Counted from the stretch's first letter, positions 1 to 11,172 are shown. The stretch: 42,788 bases of DNA from Hyphomicrobiales bacterium (GCA_002709005.1 PAPH01000064.1:1-42788), one strand, 5' to 3'. Made by a program: numbers and translations. The notes: a model not told the origin generated them from the letters alone.

Positions 1-2
1 CC

Positions 3-59
3 GCCGAAGCCGAAGAACGATATTATGCCATGCTGGACGACACATCCGTGGCAGCGTAA
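3..59 (+). CDS. C-terminal tail of an unidentified protein (partial, left edge)
   Basis: The frame starting at base 3 reads as 18 codons (ending DDTSVAA) and stops at TAA 57-59. Its acidic/aromatic composition looks like the end of a real protein cut by the window edge, but it is far too short to identify. It lies in the same frame as the leucine-rich-repeat gene that follows, so one alternative is that the TAA is a nonsense mutation inside a longer ancestral gene. Confidence 0.3.
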   Translation, partial: AEAEERYYAMLDDTSVAA

Positions 60-203
60 CTCAAACCAAATAGCCTCCGGCAAACCCGGTGCGGTTCAGA
101 GCGTTACAAGTTCGAGGCCCGCGAAGAACTCGATACAGACATATCAGCTGACATCAGCGCGCCTCCGGAATTCACAGAATCGAAAGCGGAAGCGTTATCG
201 GAG

Positions 204-1505
204 TTGGAGGATGCAAGCCGCAACGCGAGCCTCTTGCGGGACAAGTTCGATACTCTGGACGACGAAGAGCTTAGGCAGCATTTCGAGATCGAGGAACGGC
301 TTTCCGTAGACGCCAATGTCTCAATTAAGACGACACACGCTGCTCTCTCTACCGAAGATCCTCGACCGAGAGTTCTGGAATGGCTTAATACGCAGCTCGA
401 CGAGACTGCTACCGAGATCGAAGTAATTTTCGCGAATATCCCTAACAAGGCTCGGGAAATCGGCACAGAAGTTTCGGGTGGCCTTCTCGAGATAGCGGAG
501 GCTTGGGCGCCGGTCGTAAGCACTATCAGGATTGTCTATTACAGAGGGCGAAAAATCATTGCCATATTGCAAGGCAATTCCCAAACGAACGAACAGAAAC
601 ATTCGATATCGGCACCGGCAGATTTCGATTACGTGGAGGTCTACAATCGCTTACTATCCGGCAGGCCAATTCCCGAAGCTTGGGCGCCGCATATCACCGA
701 ACTGGACCTCAATTTCGAGCAACCACACCATCTGAATGAATCCGAAATTTATCGAGTAAAAGGACATCCAGAAAGCTTCACCGATATCAAGCTTCTTGCA
801 AGCCTTACTGCACTGCAAAAGCTTAACCTTTGGCGAGCACAGGTCTCTGACGTTGCGCCACTCAAAAACTTAACTGCGCTGCGACTGCTCGACCTTTCGC
901 AAACACGCGTCGCTGACATCGCGCCCCTCGCAAGCCTGACCACCTTGGAAGCGCTCTACCTGTGGAATACAGAGGTCACTGACGTCGCGCCACTCAAGAA
1001 CATGACAGAATTGCAATATCTCAACCTGATGGGGACACCGGTGCACGACATCACGCCCCTCACAAGCTTGACCGCTTTACAAGAATTAGACCTTATGTCC
1101 ACCCAGATCGCGGACATTTCGCCTCTAACACGCCTGACCGCGTTGCAAAAGTTAGACCTGTCGGCCACGCTCGTGATAGACATTTCTCCACTCGCGACCC
1201 TAACCAGCCTGCAGATGCTCATCTTGACCACTACATCGGTCGCAGACGTTTCTCCACTCGCAAGCCTGACCAACCTGCAAACGCTGGACCTGGGGAGTAC
1301 CCAAGTCGCAGACGTCACGCCTCTCTCAAACTTGGCAGCTCTGCGATCGCTCTACTTGACGAATACGCAAGTCGCAGACATCGCCCCCCTCGCAGGCCTG
1401 ACAGCCTTGGAAACACTCGAGATAACAGGCACGCGTGTCACAGACGTCAGACCTCTAAACGCGATCGAAGACCTTGAAATCATCAGCTTAGTCGATGCGC
1501 AGTAA
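204..1505 (+). CDS. Leucine-rich-repeat protein, 5' end uncertain
   Basis: Encodes about 433 residues from a TTG at 204. Residues 1-190 are a charged, helical, non-repeat region. From about residue 192 there are eleven 22-residue leucine-rich repeats with the recurring core D-(I/V)-x-P-L-x-x-L-T-x-L-x-x-L-x-L, the SDS22/internalin-like class, which normally forms a curved protein-binding surface. No signal peptide or membrane segment is seen, so it is probably cytosolic. The frame stays open and protein-like back to base 60 but contains no ATG, GTG or TTG before 204, and no good ribosome-binding site precedes 204; the gene may be truncated or frameshifted. Codon use is visibly more A+T-rich than in carB, suggesting horizontal acquisition. 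The partner is unknown. Confidence 0.75.
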   Translation: MEDASRNASLLRDKFDTLDDEELRQHFEIEERLSVDANVSIKTTHAALSTEDPRPRVLEWLNTQLDETATEIEVIFANIPNKAREIGTEVSGGLLEIAEAWAPVVSTIRIVYYRGRKIIAILQGNSQTNEQKHSISAPADFDYVEVYNRLLSGRPIPEAWAPHITELDLNFEQPHHLNESEIYRVKGHPESFTDIKLLASLTALQKLNLWRAQVSDVAPLKNLTALRLLDLSQTRVADIAPLASLTTLEALYLWNTEVTDVAPLKNMTELQYLNLMGTPVHDITPLTSLTALQELDLMSTQIADISPLTRLTALQKLDLSATLVIDISPLATLTSLQMLILTTTSVADVSPLASLTNLQTLDLGSTQVADVTPLSNLAALRSLYLTNTQVADIAPLAGLTALETLEITGTRVTDVRPLNAIEDLEIISLVDAQ

Positions 1506-1659
1506 ACTTCTCCCGGATAACAAATTTACGGGGTTCCATATGATCGATCTCTCCCCTATAAGGCCCGCCTAGCCTGACATTTTTCCCGGCCGCCTTGTCG
1601 CATGGAGCTGAATTCCGTGTCGGCAGCCCTGCGGCCGCATGACCGACGGATCCGCTTCC

Positions 1660-5142
<3,483 letters not shown>

Positions 5143-5152
5143 GACAAGCCAG

Positions 5153-6607
5153 TCAGGCTGCCTGCGCCGCGTGCAGCCTGACGACCGCCTGCAAATCCTC
5201 GTGGAAGCGTGCTCTCTCCTGCGCCTGTTTCTCCGGTTCCGGAATGCGCAGGAGATAGGCCGGGTGCACCGTAACAAAGAGCATGCGGCCCTCGTCGATG
5301 GGAATCGGCATGGAGCGGACCTCCTCCATCGGCCTGGTCTCGCCGGTCAGCGCCTGATAGGCGGTGGCACCCAGCGCCAGGACGATCTTCGGGCGGACCA
5401 GCGCGAATTCCTTTTCCAGCCACCAGCGGCAATGCCGCACCTCGCCCGCATCGGGCCGCTTGTGCAGCCGCCGCTTGCCGCGCGGCTCGTATTTGAAATG
5501 CTTGACCGCATTGGTGAGGTAGAGTTTTTCGCGCGCCAAGCCCGCCCGTGACAGCCCCTCATCGAGCACCTGTCCGGCAGGACCTATGAACGGTCGGCCG
5601 GCGAGATCCTCGCGGTCGCCCGGCTGCTCGCCAATCAGCATGATCTCCGCATCGAGCGGTCCCTCGCCGCAGACAGCCTGGGTCGCCGGGCCGTGCAGCG
5701 GACAACGCCGACAGGCCGAGATCTCCTGCGCCAGCGCCGCTCCGGCATCGGCAGGCGCGACGGCTTCGCGTGATTTCTCACCTTCCCACTCCGCTTGCAG
5801 CCGCTCGTGAAAGGCGGGCGGCAGGGTGGGCTGGGCCGCAGCCATGGCACGGACGCGGGACTCGGCGGTGGCGATAAGTTCCGGAATGAGGGCGGCCTCG
5901 GGCAGGTTCTTCCAGTATTTCTTCGGCATTTCCGCCTGCATCGCCTTCACCTTCAACCGTGCCGGATTGAAGATGTTGGAGAAGTAGATGCGCCATAACT
6001 CATCAGCCTCGTCAGTGTGGCGAAGCTTGGTGGCTGGCGTCGGATCGATGCTCAGCGTATCGCCATTCCACGAAGCCGAACCTTTGGGGGTGGCGATCAG
6101 CCAATCCATGTCGGCGAAGCGCCGGGCGAAGAAGGGCGCGGTGCGGGCAACGATGAAGTGATCAGGCTCGAACCAGGCGGCAAAGCGCCGGCGACCGTTC
6201 TCCCCTACGCCAACCTCCTTGAAGCGGACGAACGCCTTCATCTTGTGGCTGTCGCGGCGTACGGATTTGACGAGCTTGTGAAGTTCGGCGACATCCCGGT
6301 CGGCGCGGTCCTGCATCAGGCCGCGATTGGACTGGAGCCGCCAGAGCAGGCGATAAAGAAGCGGAAATCGGTTCTCGTCGGAATGACAGACCGCAGCCTC
6401 CGCGGCTTCGGCAAAACTCCGCGGCACGGTGATCTGCGGCCCGCTCTCAGGCATTTCAGGAATCTCGCCCTCCCCGAACAGGCCGGGATCCTCCCAGGCA
6501 CTCAGCCAGGCAACATCGTCCGGCCATACGCCTTGAGCGACGAGCGCGCGCGCGGCGTTGCGCCATTCGTCGAAATCTCCCTGCCCCTCCACCTGGATAC
6601 GGCGCAT
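5153..6607 (-). CDS. udgX: UdgX-type uracil-DNA glycosylase with N-terminal DUF4130 domain
   Basis: The 484-residue protein has two parts. Residues 1 to about 250 match the DUF4130/TIGR03915 region often encoded beside or fused to this glycosylase. Residues about 290-475 form a family-4-like uracil-DNA glycosylase fold: CRRC cysteines, GEQPGDREDLAGRPFIGPAG (motif A), and VHPAYLLRI (motif B). The diagnostic feature is KRRLH at residues 378-382, the UdgX loop whose histidine is known in the mycobacterial protein to bond covalently to the abasic site after uracil removal. Three likely Fe-S cysteines are visible (CRRC, and the C of RHCRWW); the expected fourth position reads KHF. The start overlaps the stop of the upstream radical SAM gene (ATGA at 6604-6607 read on the minus strand), so the two are translationally coupled. 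Confidence 0.9.
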   Translation of the reverse strand: MRRIQVEGQGDFDEWRNAARALVAQGVWPDDVAWLSAWEDPGLFGEGEIPEMPESGPQITVPRSFAEAAEAAVCHSDENRFPLLYRLLWRLQSNRGLMQDRADRDVAELHKLVKSVRRDSHKMKAFVRFKEVGVGENGRRRFAAWFEPDHFIVARTAPFFARRFADMDWLIATPKGSASWNGDTLSIDPTPATKLRHTDEADELWRIYFSNIFNPARLKVKAMQAEMPKKYWKNLPEAALIPELIATAESRVRAMAAAQPTLPPAFHERLQAEWEGEKSREAVAPADAGAALAQEISACRRCPLHGPATQAVCGEGPLDAEIMLIGEQPGDREDLAGRPFIGPAGQVLDEGLSRAGLAREKLYLTNAVKHFKYEPRGKRRLHKRPDAGEVRHCRWWLEKEFALVRPKIVLALGATAYQALTGETRPMEEVRSMPIPIDEGRMLFVTVHPAYLLRIPEPEKQAQERARFHEDLQAVVRLHAAQAA

Positions 6608-7839
6608 CAGAACAAAGCCAGTTGCTCGGGCTGCGGCGCGAACATGTCACGCAAATCGCTGCGATCGATGAGCTTAATCGGGCTCCAGCCACCAGCGGTC
6701 ACGAACGGCTTGACCTTTCTCAGCGACGCGCCGAGACGCTTCAGGTCTTCGAGCGTCAGCCTGCGCTGGCGCCGGGCGGAGAGAATGGACTTCACCACTT
6801 TCTGGCCGAGCCCCGGTACGCGCAGCAGCATTTCCCGGTCGGCGGTGTTGATATCGACAGGGAAACGATCCCGGTTTCCCAGCGCCCAGGCGAGCTTCGG
6901 ATCGAGATCGAGGTCCAGCATGCCGTCCTCGCGCCCCTCGGTGATCTCATCCACCGAAAAGCCGTAAAAGCGGTAGAGCCAGTCGGCCTGATAGAGCCGG
7001 TGCTCTCGAATAAGCGGCGGCTTGACCAGCGGCAGAGATTTCGAGGCATCGGGGATGGGGCTGAAGGCGGAATAGTAGACGCGTTTCAGGCTGTAGCTTG
7101 AATAGAGCCGCGCGCTGGAACCGAGGATCGTGGCATCGTTCGCGCCGTCCGCGCCGACGATCATCTGCGTGCTCTGTCCAGCGGGCGCGAACTTCTTGCG
7201 CCGCTTCGTCTGCAGCGTCGGCTCGCGCGCCTCCTCGATCTTCAGCCTCAGGTCGCCCATGGCGCGGCGGATGCCGAGCGGCTTCTTTTCCGGCGCGTAG
7301 CGCGACAGCCCCTGATCCGTGGGCAGTTCGATATTGAGTGACAGACGGTCTGCAAAAAGGCCCGCCTTCTCGATCAGATGCGGCGAGGCTTCGGGAATGG
7401 TCTTGAGATGGATGTAACCGCGGAAATCGTGCTTGACGCGCAGATCTTCCGCCACCTTCACCATCTCGGCCATCGTGTCGTCCGAAGAGCGGATGATGCC
7501 CGAGGAGAGGAACAATCCCTCGATATAATTGCGCCGGTAGAACTCCGTCGTCAGCCACACGATCTCGTCCGGGGTGAACCGGGCACGCTCCACATTGCTC
7601 GACGAGCGATTGATGCAGTAGGCGCAGTCATAGATGCAGAAATTGGTCATCAGGATCTTGAGCAGCGAGATGCAGCGGCCGTCCGGTGCATAGGCGTGAC
7701 AGATCCCGGACCCCTCGGTCGAACCCAGACCTCCCCCGGTACCTGACTGACGCTTTTGCGTTCCGGACGAGGCACAGGAGGCATCATATTTCGCGGCATC
7801 CGAGAGAATGGCGAGGCGGCGGGCAAGCGATTTTCTCAT
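6607..7839 (-). CDS. Putative DNA modification/repair radical SAM protein (UDG-linked family)
   Basis: This 410-residue protein has the radical SAM [4Fe-4S] motif C68-x3-C72-x2-C75 (CIYDCAYC) within about 80 residues of the start, then a TIM-barrel-like core, and a C-terminal helix-hairpin-helix DNA-binding motif (VDINTADREMLLRVPGLG) near residues 325-345. This domain order defines the family annotated as radical SAM protein linked to uracil-DNA glycosylase (TIGR03916). Its reaction has not, to my knowledge, been demonstrated; the HhH motif and constant pairing with UdgX imply action on damaged or modified DNA. It is first in a two-gene operon, and a GTTC-N7-GTTC SOS operator lies only 6 bases upstream of the ATG, so LexA control is likely. 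Confidence 0.88.
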   Translation of the reverse strand: MRKSLARRLAILSDAAKYDASCASSGTQKRQSGTGGGLGSTEGSGICHAYAPDGRCISLLKILMTNFCIYDCAYCINRSSSNVERARFTPDEIVWLTTEFYRRNYIEGLFLSSGIIRSSDDTMAEMVKVAEDLRVKHDFRGYIHLKTIPEASPHLIEKAGLFADRLSLNIELPTDQGLSRYAPEKKPLGIRRAMGDLRLKIEEAREPTLQTKRRKKFAPAGQSTQMIVGADGANDATILGSSARLYSSYSLKRVYYSAFSPIPDASKSLPLVKPPLIREHRLYQADWLYRFYGFSVDEITEGREDGMLDLDLDPKLAWALGNRDRFPVDINTADREMLLRVPGLGQKVVKSILSARRQRRLTLEDLKRLGASLRKVKPFVTAGGWSPIKLIDRSDLRDMFAPQPEQLALF

Positions 7840-7844
7840 ATCAT

Positions 7845-7859
7845 GTTCACTATATGTTC
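7845..7859 (-). promoter_or_regulatory. LexA (SOS) operator of the radical SAM-udgX operon
   Basis: The sequence GTTCACTATATGTTC is an exact match to the alphaproteobacterial LexA box GTTC-N7-GTTC. It sits 6 bases upstream of the radical SAM start codon, and a -35-like TTGACA (minus strand, 7874-7869) lies just upstream of it, so the box overlaps the expected -10 region. Binding would block transcription until SOS induction. The short distance to the ATG suggests a very short or absent leader. Confidence 0.8.
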
Positions 7860-7891
7860 TTTTGATAATGTCAAATGGAATCCGTCCCCGC

Positions 7892-7920
7892 TTGACGGCC
7901 CGACCGCTTCTCTGTATTTA
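7892..7920 (+). promoter_or_regulatory. Predicted sigma-70 promoter of the ArsR operon
   Basis: TTGACG (7892-7897), a 17-base spacer and TATTTA (7915-7920) form a good housekeeping promoter. The preceding C gives CTTGAC, the usual alphaproteobacterial -35. The predicted transcript would begin near 7927, inside the palindrome at 7918-7949. Confidence 0.6.
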
Positions 7921-7949
7921 GCCATAAAGTTAATTAACCAGATGGCTAA
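7918..7949. promoter_or_regulatory. Nested palindromic operator before the ArsR gene
   Basis: An outer perfect inverted repeat, TTAGCCAT (7918-7925) and ATGGCTAA (7942-7949), encloses a perfect 10-base palindrome, GTTAATTAAC (7929-7938). Both share one centre at 7933.5. It overlaps the predicted -10 and transcription start and ends just before the ArsR start codon, which is where an autorepressing ArsR dimer would bind. Confidence 0.65.
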
Positions 7950-7951
7950 TA

Positions 7952-8293
7952 ATGATGCCCGACCCGCTCTCCGCAACGCTGCACGCGCTGGCCGACCCCA
8001 CCCGCCGGGCGATCCTGGCGCGGCTCGCCGAGGGTGAGGCGACAGTCAACGAACTCGCCGCGCCCTTCGAAATGAGCCTCCCCTCCGTCTCCAAACATCT
8101 CAAGGTGCTGGAACGCGCCAAGCTGATTTCGCGCGGCCGTTCGGCGCAGTGGCGCCCCTGCCGGATCGAGACGGCGCCGCTGGAGGCCGTCGACGGCTGG
8201 CTGGGAGAGTATAGGACACTGTGGGAGAAACGGTTCGACCGCCTCGAATCCTATGTCGCGAAGCTGCAGAACTCCCGGAAAGACGACGAATGA
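7952..8293 (+). CDS. ArsR-family winged-helix repressor
   Basis: A 113-residue ArsR/SmtB-fold protein. It opens LSATLHALADPTRRAILARL, the typical first helices, with a recognition helix around MSLPSVSKHLKVLERA (residues 44-59) and a wing through about residue 75. No metal-binding CxC pair is visible, so it belongs with the non-metal ArsR repressors that accompany AHSA1/SRPBCC genes rather than with metal sensors. Its stop overlaps the start of the next gene (ATGA at 8290), indicating coupled expression of repressor and target. The palindrome at 7918-7949 is the probable autoregulatory site. The inducer is unknown. Confidence 0.9.
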   Translation: MMPDPLSATLHALADPTRRAILARLAEGEATVNELAAPFEMSLPSVSKHLKVLERAKLISRGRSAQWRPCRIETAPLEAVDGWLGEYRTLWEKRFDRLESYVAKLQNSRKDDE

Positions 8294-8748
8294 CCGAGAA
8301 TTCCGACATCATCGAAATCCGCAACGGGCGCAGCTATCCGGTGAATCGGAAGAAGCTCTATGCCGCCTTCGCCGATCCGGACCGGCTGGCGCAGTGGTGG
8401 GGGCCCCACGGTTTCTCCAACACGATTCCCGTCTTCGACCTCAGGCCGGGCGGCATGTGGTTCGTCACCATGACGGCCTCGAACGGCACCGACTTCGAGA
8501 ACCGATGGACGTTCGAGGAGGTAGTCGAGGGAAAGCTGGTCCGCGCGAAACATCATGAACCGGTCCATGTCTTCACACTGGAAATGCAGTTCAGCGACGA
8601 GCCCGACGGGTCGCGGCTTGACTGGCTGATGGTCTTCGACCGCACCGAGGAGAACGAGGCGATCGAGAAATTTCTCCATGCCGCCAACGAGCAGAACCTC
8701 GAGCGGCTCGAAACACTTCTCACATCCCGCCGAGGAGACCGGAAATGA
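8290..8748 (+). CDS. AHSA1/SRPBCC-domain protein (first of pair)
   Basis: A 152-residue single-domain SRPBCC (START-like, AHSA1/CalC) protein. The family signature is visible as KKLYAAFADPDRLAQWWGP near residues 20-38 and FDLRPGGMWFVTM near 47-59. Such proteins form a helix-grip fold with a deep hydrophobic pocket for small molecules; no catalytic activity can be read from the sequence. The start at 8290 overlaps the ArsR stop, and its own stop overlaps the next start (ATGA at 8745). It probably handles the ligand or stress sensed by the ArsR repressor. Confidence 0.85.
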   Translation: MTENSDIIEIRNGRSYPVNRKKLYAAFADPDRLAQWWGPHGFSNTIPVFDLRPGGMWFVTMTASNGTDFENRWTFEEVVEGKLVRAKHHEPVHVFTLEMQFSDEPDGSRLDWLMVFDRTEENEAIEKFLHAANEQNLERLETLLTSRRGDRK

Positions 8749-9212
8749 GCGCCGACTACGATCCAGCGAAAATCATCCGCTTGGAGCGGACAATGTCGGC
8801 CCCGCGTGAACTGGTCTTCGAGGCGCTCTCCGATGCCGGCCATCTGGACCAGTGGTGGGGCCCGGATGGCTTTGTCAACGAGACCCACGAGATGGATTTC
8901 TCCGTCGGCGGGCTCTGGCGCTACACCATGCACGGCCCCGACGGGAAGGACTGGCCCAACTGGATCCGCTATACGGAAATAACCCCGCCCTCGCGCATCG
9001 CCTATCATCACGGCGGCGAGATGGGCGAACCGGCTCATTTCGATGGCCTCATCCTGCTGGAAGAGGCGGACGGCAAGACGATCGTCTCGATCACTCTCAT
9101 CTTTCCGACGCAGGAGGCTCGCGATGCGACCCTCGAATTCGGCGCGGCGGAAGGCGGCAAGCAGACGCTGGCCAAGCTCGATAAATACGCCATAACCCTG
9201 GCCGAACGGTAA
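8745..9212 (+). CDS. AHSA1/SRPBCC-domain protein (second of pair)
   Basis: A 155-residue SRPBCC/AHSA1 protein, related to its upstream neighbour: SAPRELVFEALSDAGHLDQWWGP and MDFSVGGLWRYTMHGPDG are the equivalent blocks. The two appear to be an ancient tandem duplication that has diverged strongly. It is the last gene of the ArsR three-gene unit, coupled by a 4-base overlap. Function is inferred only as ligand binding; the operon format (repressor plus two START-like proteins) recurs widely in rhizobia. Confidence 0.85.
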   Translation: MSADYDPAKIIRLERTMSAPRELVFEALSDAGHLDQWWGPDGFVNETHEMDFSVGGLWRYTMHGPDGKDWPNWIRYTEITPPSRIAYHHGGEMGEPAHFDGLILLEEADGKTIVSITLIFPTQEARDATLEFGAAEGGKQTLAKLDKYAITLAER

Positions 9213-9341
9213 GTCTCGACAGCGCGAAAGCAGCGGGATGAAATGTGGCCACATCAGGGTATTTCCGTGAACGAGGGAACGATAGCGCCCTCACGATTGT
9301 TCTCCGCCTCGTCCGCCAAGAACAATAACGGAGAACCCCTC

Positions 9342-9947
9342 ATGACTTTCACCAAAACCCTGCTGGGTGCATCGGCTCTGACGCTGCTTGCAGCTCCCGC
9401 TCTCGCCGCCATGTCGGTGACGGCAACCACCAACCTCAACGTCCGCTCGGGCCCCGGGCCGCAGTACCCCGTGACCACCATCATCGGCGTCGACCAGTCC
9501 GCCGTCCTCGACGGCTGCATCGACAACTCGAAATGGTGCCAGGTCGAGGTCGGCGGCGTCGCCGGCTGGGCCTATTCGGAATATCTCGTCGCCGATTATT
9601 CGGGCGAGCGCACCGTCGTCTACCAGAACCAGGCGACCATCGGCGTTCCGGTCATCACCTATGACAATCCCGACGGCGTCGTGGCCGCCGGCCCGGTTGC
9701 CGGAACGATCTCCGCCGGCACCGTGGTCGGCGATGTGATCGAGCCGGCACCGACGACCCGCACCTATATCGAGGCCAATCCGGTCGACCAGGTCTATCTC
9801 GACGGCGAAGTGGTCGTCGGCGGCACCCTGCCGCCCGATGTCGATCTCTACGAAGTTCCGGAAGGCCAGTACCGTTATGTCTACATCAACGGTCAGGAAG
9901 TTCTGGTAACCCCCGATACCCGACAGATCGTCTACGTCTACCGTTAA
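9342..9947 (+). CDS. Secreted SH3-domain / DUF1236 protein
   Basis: A 201-residue exported protein. The start at 9342 is chosen because it follows GGAGA and gives a clean Sec signal peptide (MTFTKTLLGASALTLLAAPALA). Residues about 25-80 form a bacterial SH3 domain (TTNLNVRSGPGPQYPV, then KWCQVEVGGVAGWAYSEYL), usually a cell-wall or peptide-binding module. The C-terminal DLYEVPEGQYRYVYINGQEV block is the DUF1236 pattern common in rhizobial periplasmic proteins. The middle is low-complexity and rich in V, G and P. It stands alone between the AHSA1 operon and a strong terminator. Confidence 0.88.
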   Translation: MTFTKTLLGASALTLLAAPALAAMSVTATTNLNVRSGPGPQYPVTTIIGVDQSAVLDGCIDNSKWCQVEVGGVAGWAYSEYLVADYSGERTVVYQNQATIGVPVITYDNPDGVVAAGPVAGTISAGTVVGDVIEPAPTTRTYIEANPVDQVYLDGEVVVGGTLPPDVDLYEVPEGQYRYVYINGQEVLVTPDTRQIVYVYR

Positions 9948-9970
9948 GGGCAATCACCCCACCGGAAAGG

Positions 9971-10000
9971 AAAAGCCCCGCCTATGTAAGCGGGGCTTTT
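9971..10000 (+). terminator. Rho-independent terminator after the SH3 protein gene
   Basis: AAAAGCCCCGC (9971-9981) pairs perfectly with GCGGGGCTTTT (9990-10000) around an 8-base loop, ending in T4. The flanking A and T runs mean it could also work for minus-strand transcripts from the FMN reductase gene, which converges on it. Confidence 0.85.
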
Positions 10001-10040
10001 CCAGTGTGAAGCGTGCTGTTTGGCCGCGCCGGTCAGCACC

Positions 10041-10586
10041 TCAGCCGTGCTTTTCGATCCAGTCGGCGAAAGAGCCGATCCAGTTGGCGAGGAACTTTTC
10101 AGTCTCCTCGTTGGTGACGTTCAAATCGTCGTCAACGAGACCATCCTTGAACGCGAAATAGAGTTCAGGCTGCCCCATGAGCACCGTGCCCACCGAGACG
10201 AGGACGCTACGCAGAAGCGCCTGGGCGGCCGCCGTGCCGATAACGCCAGGCGAGGTGCCCGTGATCGCCACCGGCTTTCCGCCCCATGAGTTCTTGCCAT
10301 AGGGACGCGACGCCCAATGGATCACATTGGCGATCAGGCCGGGAAAGGTGCGGTTGTATTCGGGGGTGACGAACAAGACGCCGTCCGCCGCCTCAACGCT
10401 GGCCTTCAGGCGGGTGACGGCTTCGGGCACATCGCTCCAGAGATCGTCGTTGTACAAGGGCAGGTCCGTGAGATCCGCATACTCGAATTCGAGCCGGCCT
10501 TCGGCAAGTTTTTCCAGGACGCCTGCCAATTTGGCATTGAGGGAGCCTTCCCTCAGCGAGCCGACGATGACGAGAACCTTGTGCAT
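10041..10586 (-). CDS. NAD(P)H-dependent FMN reductase (flavodoxin fold)
   Basis: A 181-residue NADPH-dependent FMN/quinone reductase of the flavodoxin-like fold. The N-terminal GSLREGSLNAKLA loop binds the FMN phosphate, TPEYNRTFPG contacts the flavin ring, and SRPYGKNSWGGKP is the usual following block. It probably reduces quinones or azo-type compounds with two electrons in the cytosol. The start at 10586 is preferred because AAGGAA precedes it. It is divergent from an HxlR regulator 92 bases away, a common pairing in which the regulator senses electrophiles and controls the reductase. Confidence 0.88.
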   Translation of the reverse strand: MHKVLVIVGSLREGSLNAKLAGVLEKLAEGRLEFEYADLTDLPLYNDDLWSDVPEAVTRLKASVEAADGVLFVTPEYNRTFPGLIANVIHWASRPYGKNSWGGKPVAITGTSPGVIGTAAAQALLRSVLVSVGTVLMGQPELYFAFKDGLVDDDLNVTNEETEKFLANWIGSFADWIEKHG

Positions 10587-10678
10587 GGGAATTCCTTGTT
10601 TCAGAAAGTAACCCACGCTAAAATAGTGACCACGACAACCGACGCAAGGCGGCACTTTTCGGAACCCAGGTTACCCCC

Positions 10679-11077
10679 ATGAAACCGACCCATTCGCCTT
10701 TCGACAGTCCATGCAAGACTGTAACCGACATCATTTCGCTCATCGGGGACAAATGGAGCGTCCTGGTGATCAAGTCGCTCGGCGACGGTCGATTGCGGTT
10801 CACCGAGATCAAGCGTTCCATCGACGGGGTTTCACAGAAAATGCTCACGACCACCCTGCGCGGGCTTGAACGCGACGGTTACATCAGCCGGACGGTCTAC
10901 CCTACCGTGCCGATGCGGGTGGAATACGAACTCACCGATCTGGGGGTCGATCTGCTCGAGCCGATATCCGCGCTCGGCCAGTGGGCGGTCGACAATCACC
11001 ACCGGGTGGTCAGTGCCCGTCGCCGCTACGACGGTGACGCGGATATGGAAAACAGGGCGCTGGCGGTACACGCCTGA
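10679..11077 (+). CDS. HxlR-family transcriptional regulator
   Basis: A 132-residue winged-helix regulator of the HxlR/YodB family: DSPCKTVTDIISLIGDKWSVLVIKSL near residues 9-34, FTEIKRSIDGVSQKMLTTTLRGLERDGYISR as the helix-turn-helix and wing. The conserved N-terminal cysteine C12 (SPCKT) is the residue that senses quinones or electrophiles in several relatives. It is divergent from the FMN reductase. The shared 92-base intergenic region carries GTAACC (about 10607) and GGTTAC (about 10669) in inverted orientation, a possible operator pair. Confidence 0.88.
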   Translation: MKPTHSPFDSPCKTVTDIISLIGDKWSVLVIKSLGDGRLRFTEIKRSIDGVSQKMLTTTLRGLERDGYISRTVYPTVPMRVEYELTDLGVDLLEPISALGQWAVDNHHRVVSARRRYDGDADMENRALAVHA

Positions 11078-11149
11078 TCGCTTGGGGGCCTCATGCATCC
11101 CGGTTTCGGGGTCCCAGACTTTTTGAGTGAACTTCGCCGCCGAACTTGC

Positions 11150-11155
11150 TAGACT
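11150..11155 (+). promoter_or_regulatory. Predicted extended -10 promoter of greA
   Basis: TAGACT at 11150-11155 is preceded by TGC, giving an extended -10 (TGnTAGACT). No convincing -35 lies 17 bases upstream, consistent with an extended -10 promoter. Transcription would start near 11162, placing the hairpin at 11173-11207 at the very 5' end of the greA leader. Confidence 0.4.
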
Positions 11156-11172
11156 GAGCGCCGGAAACAATG

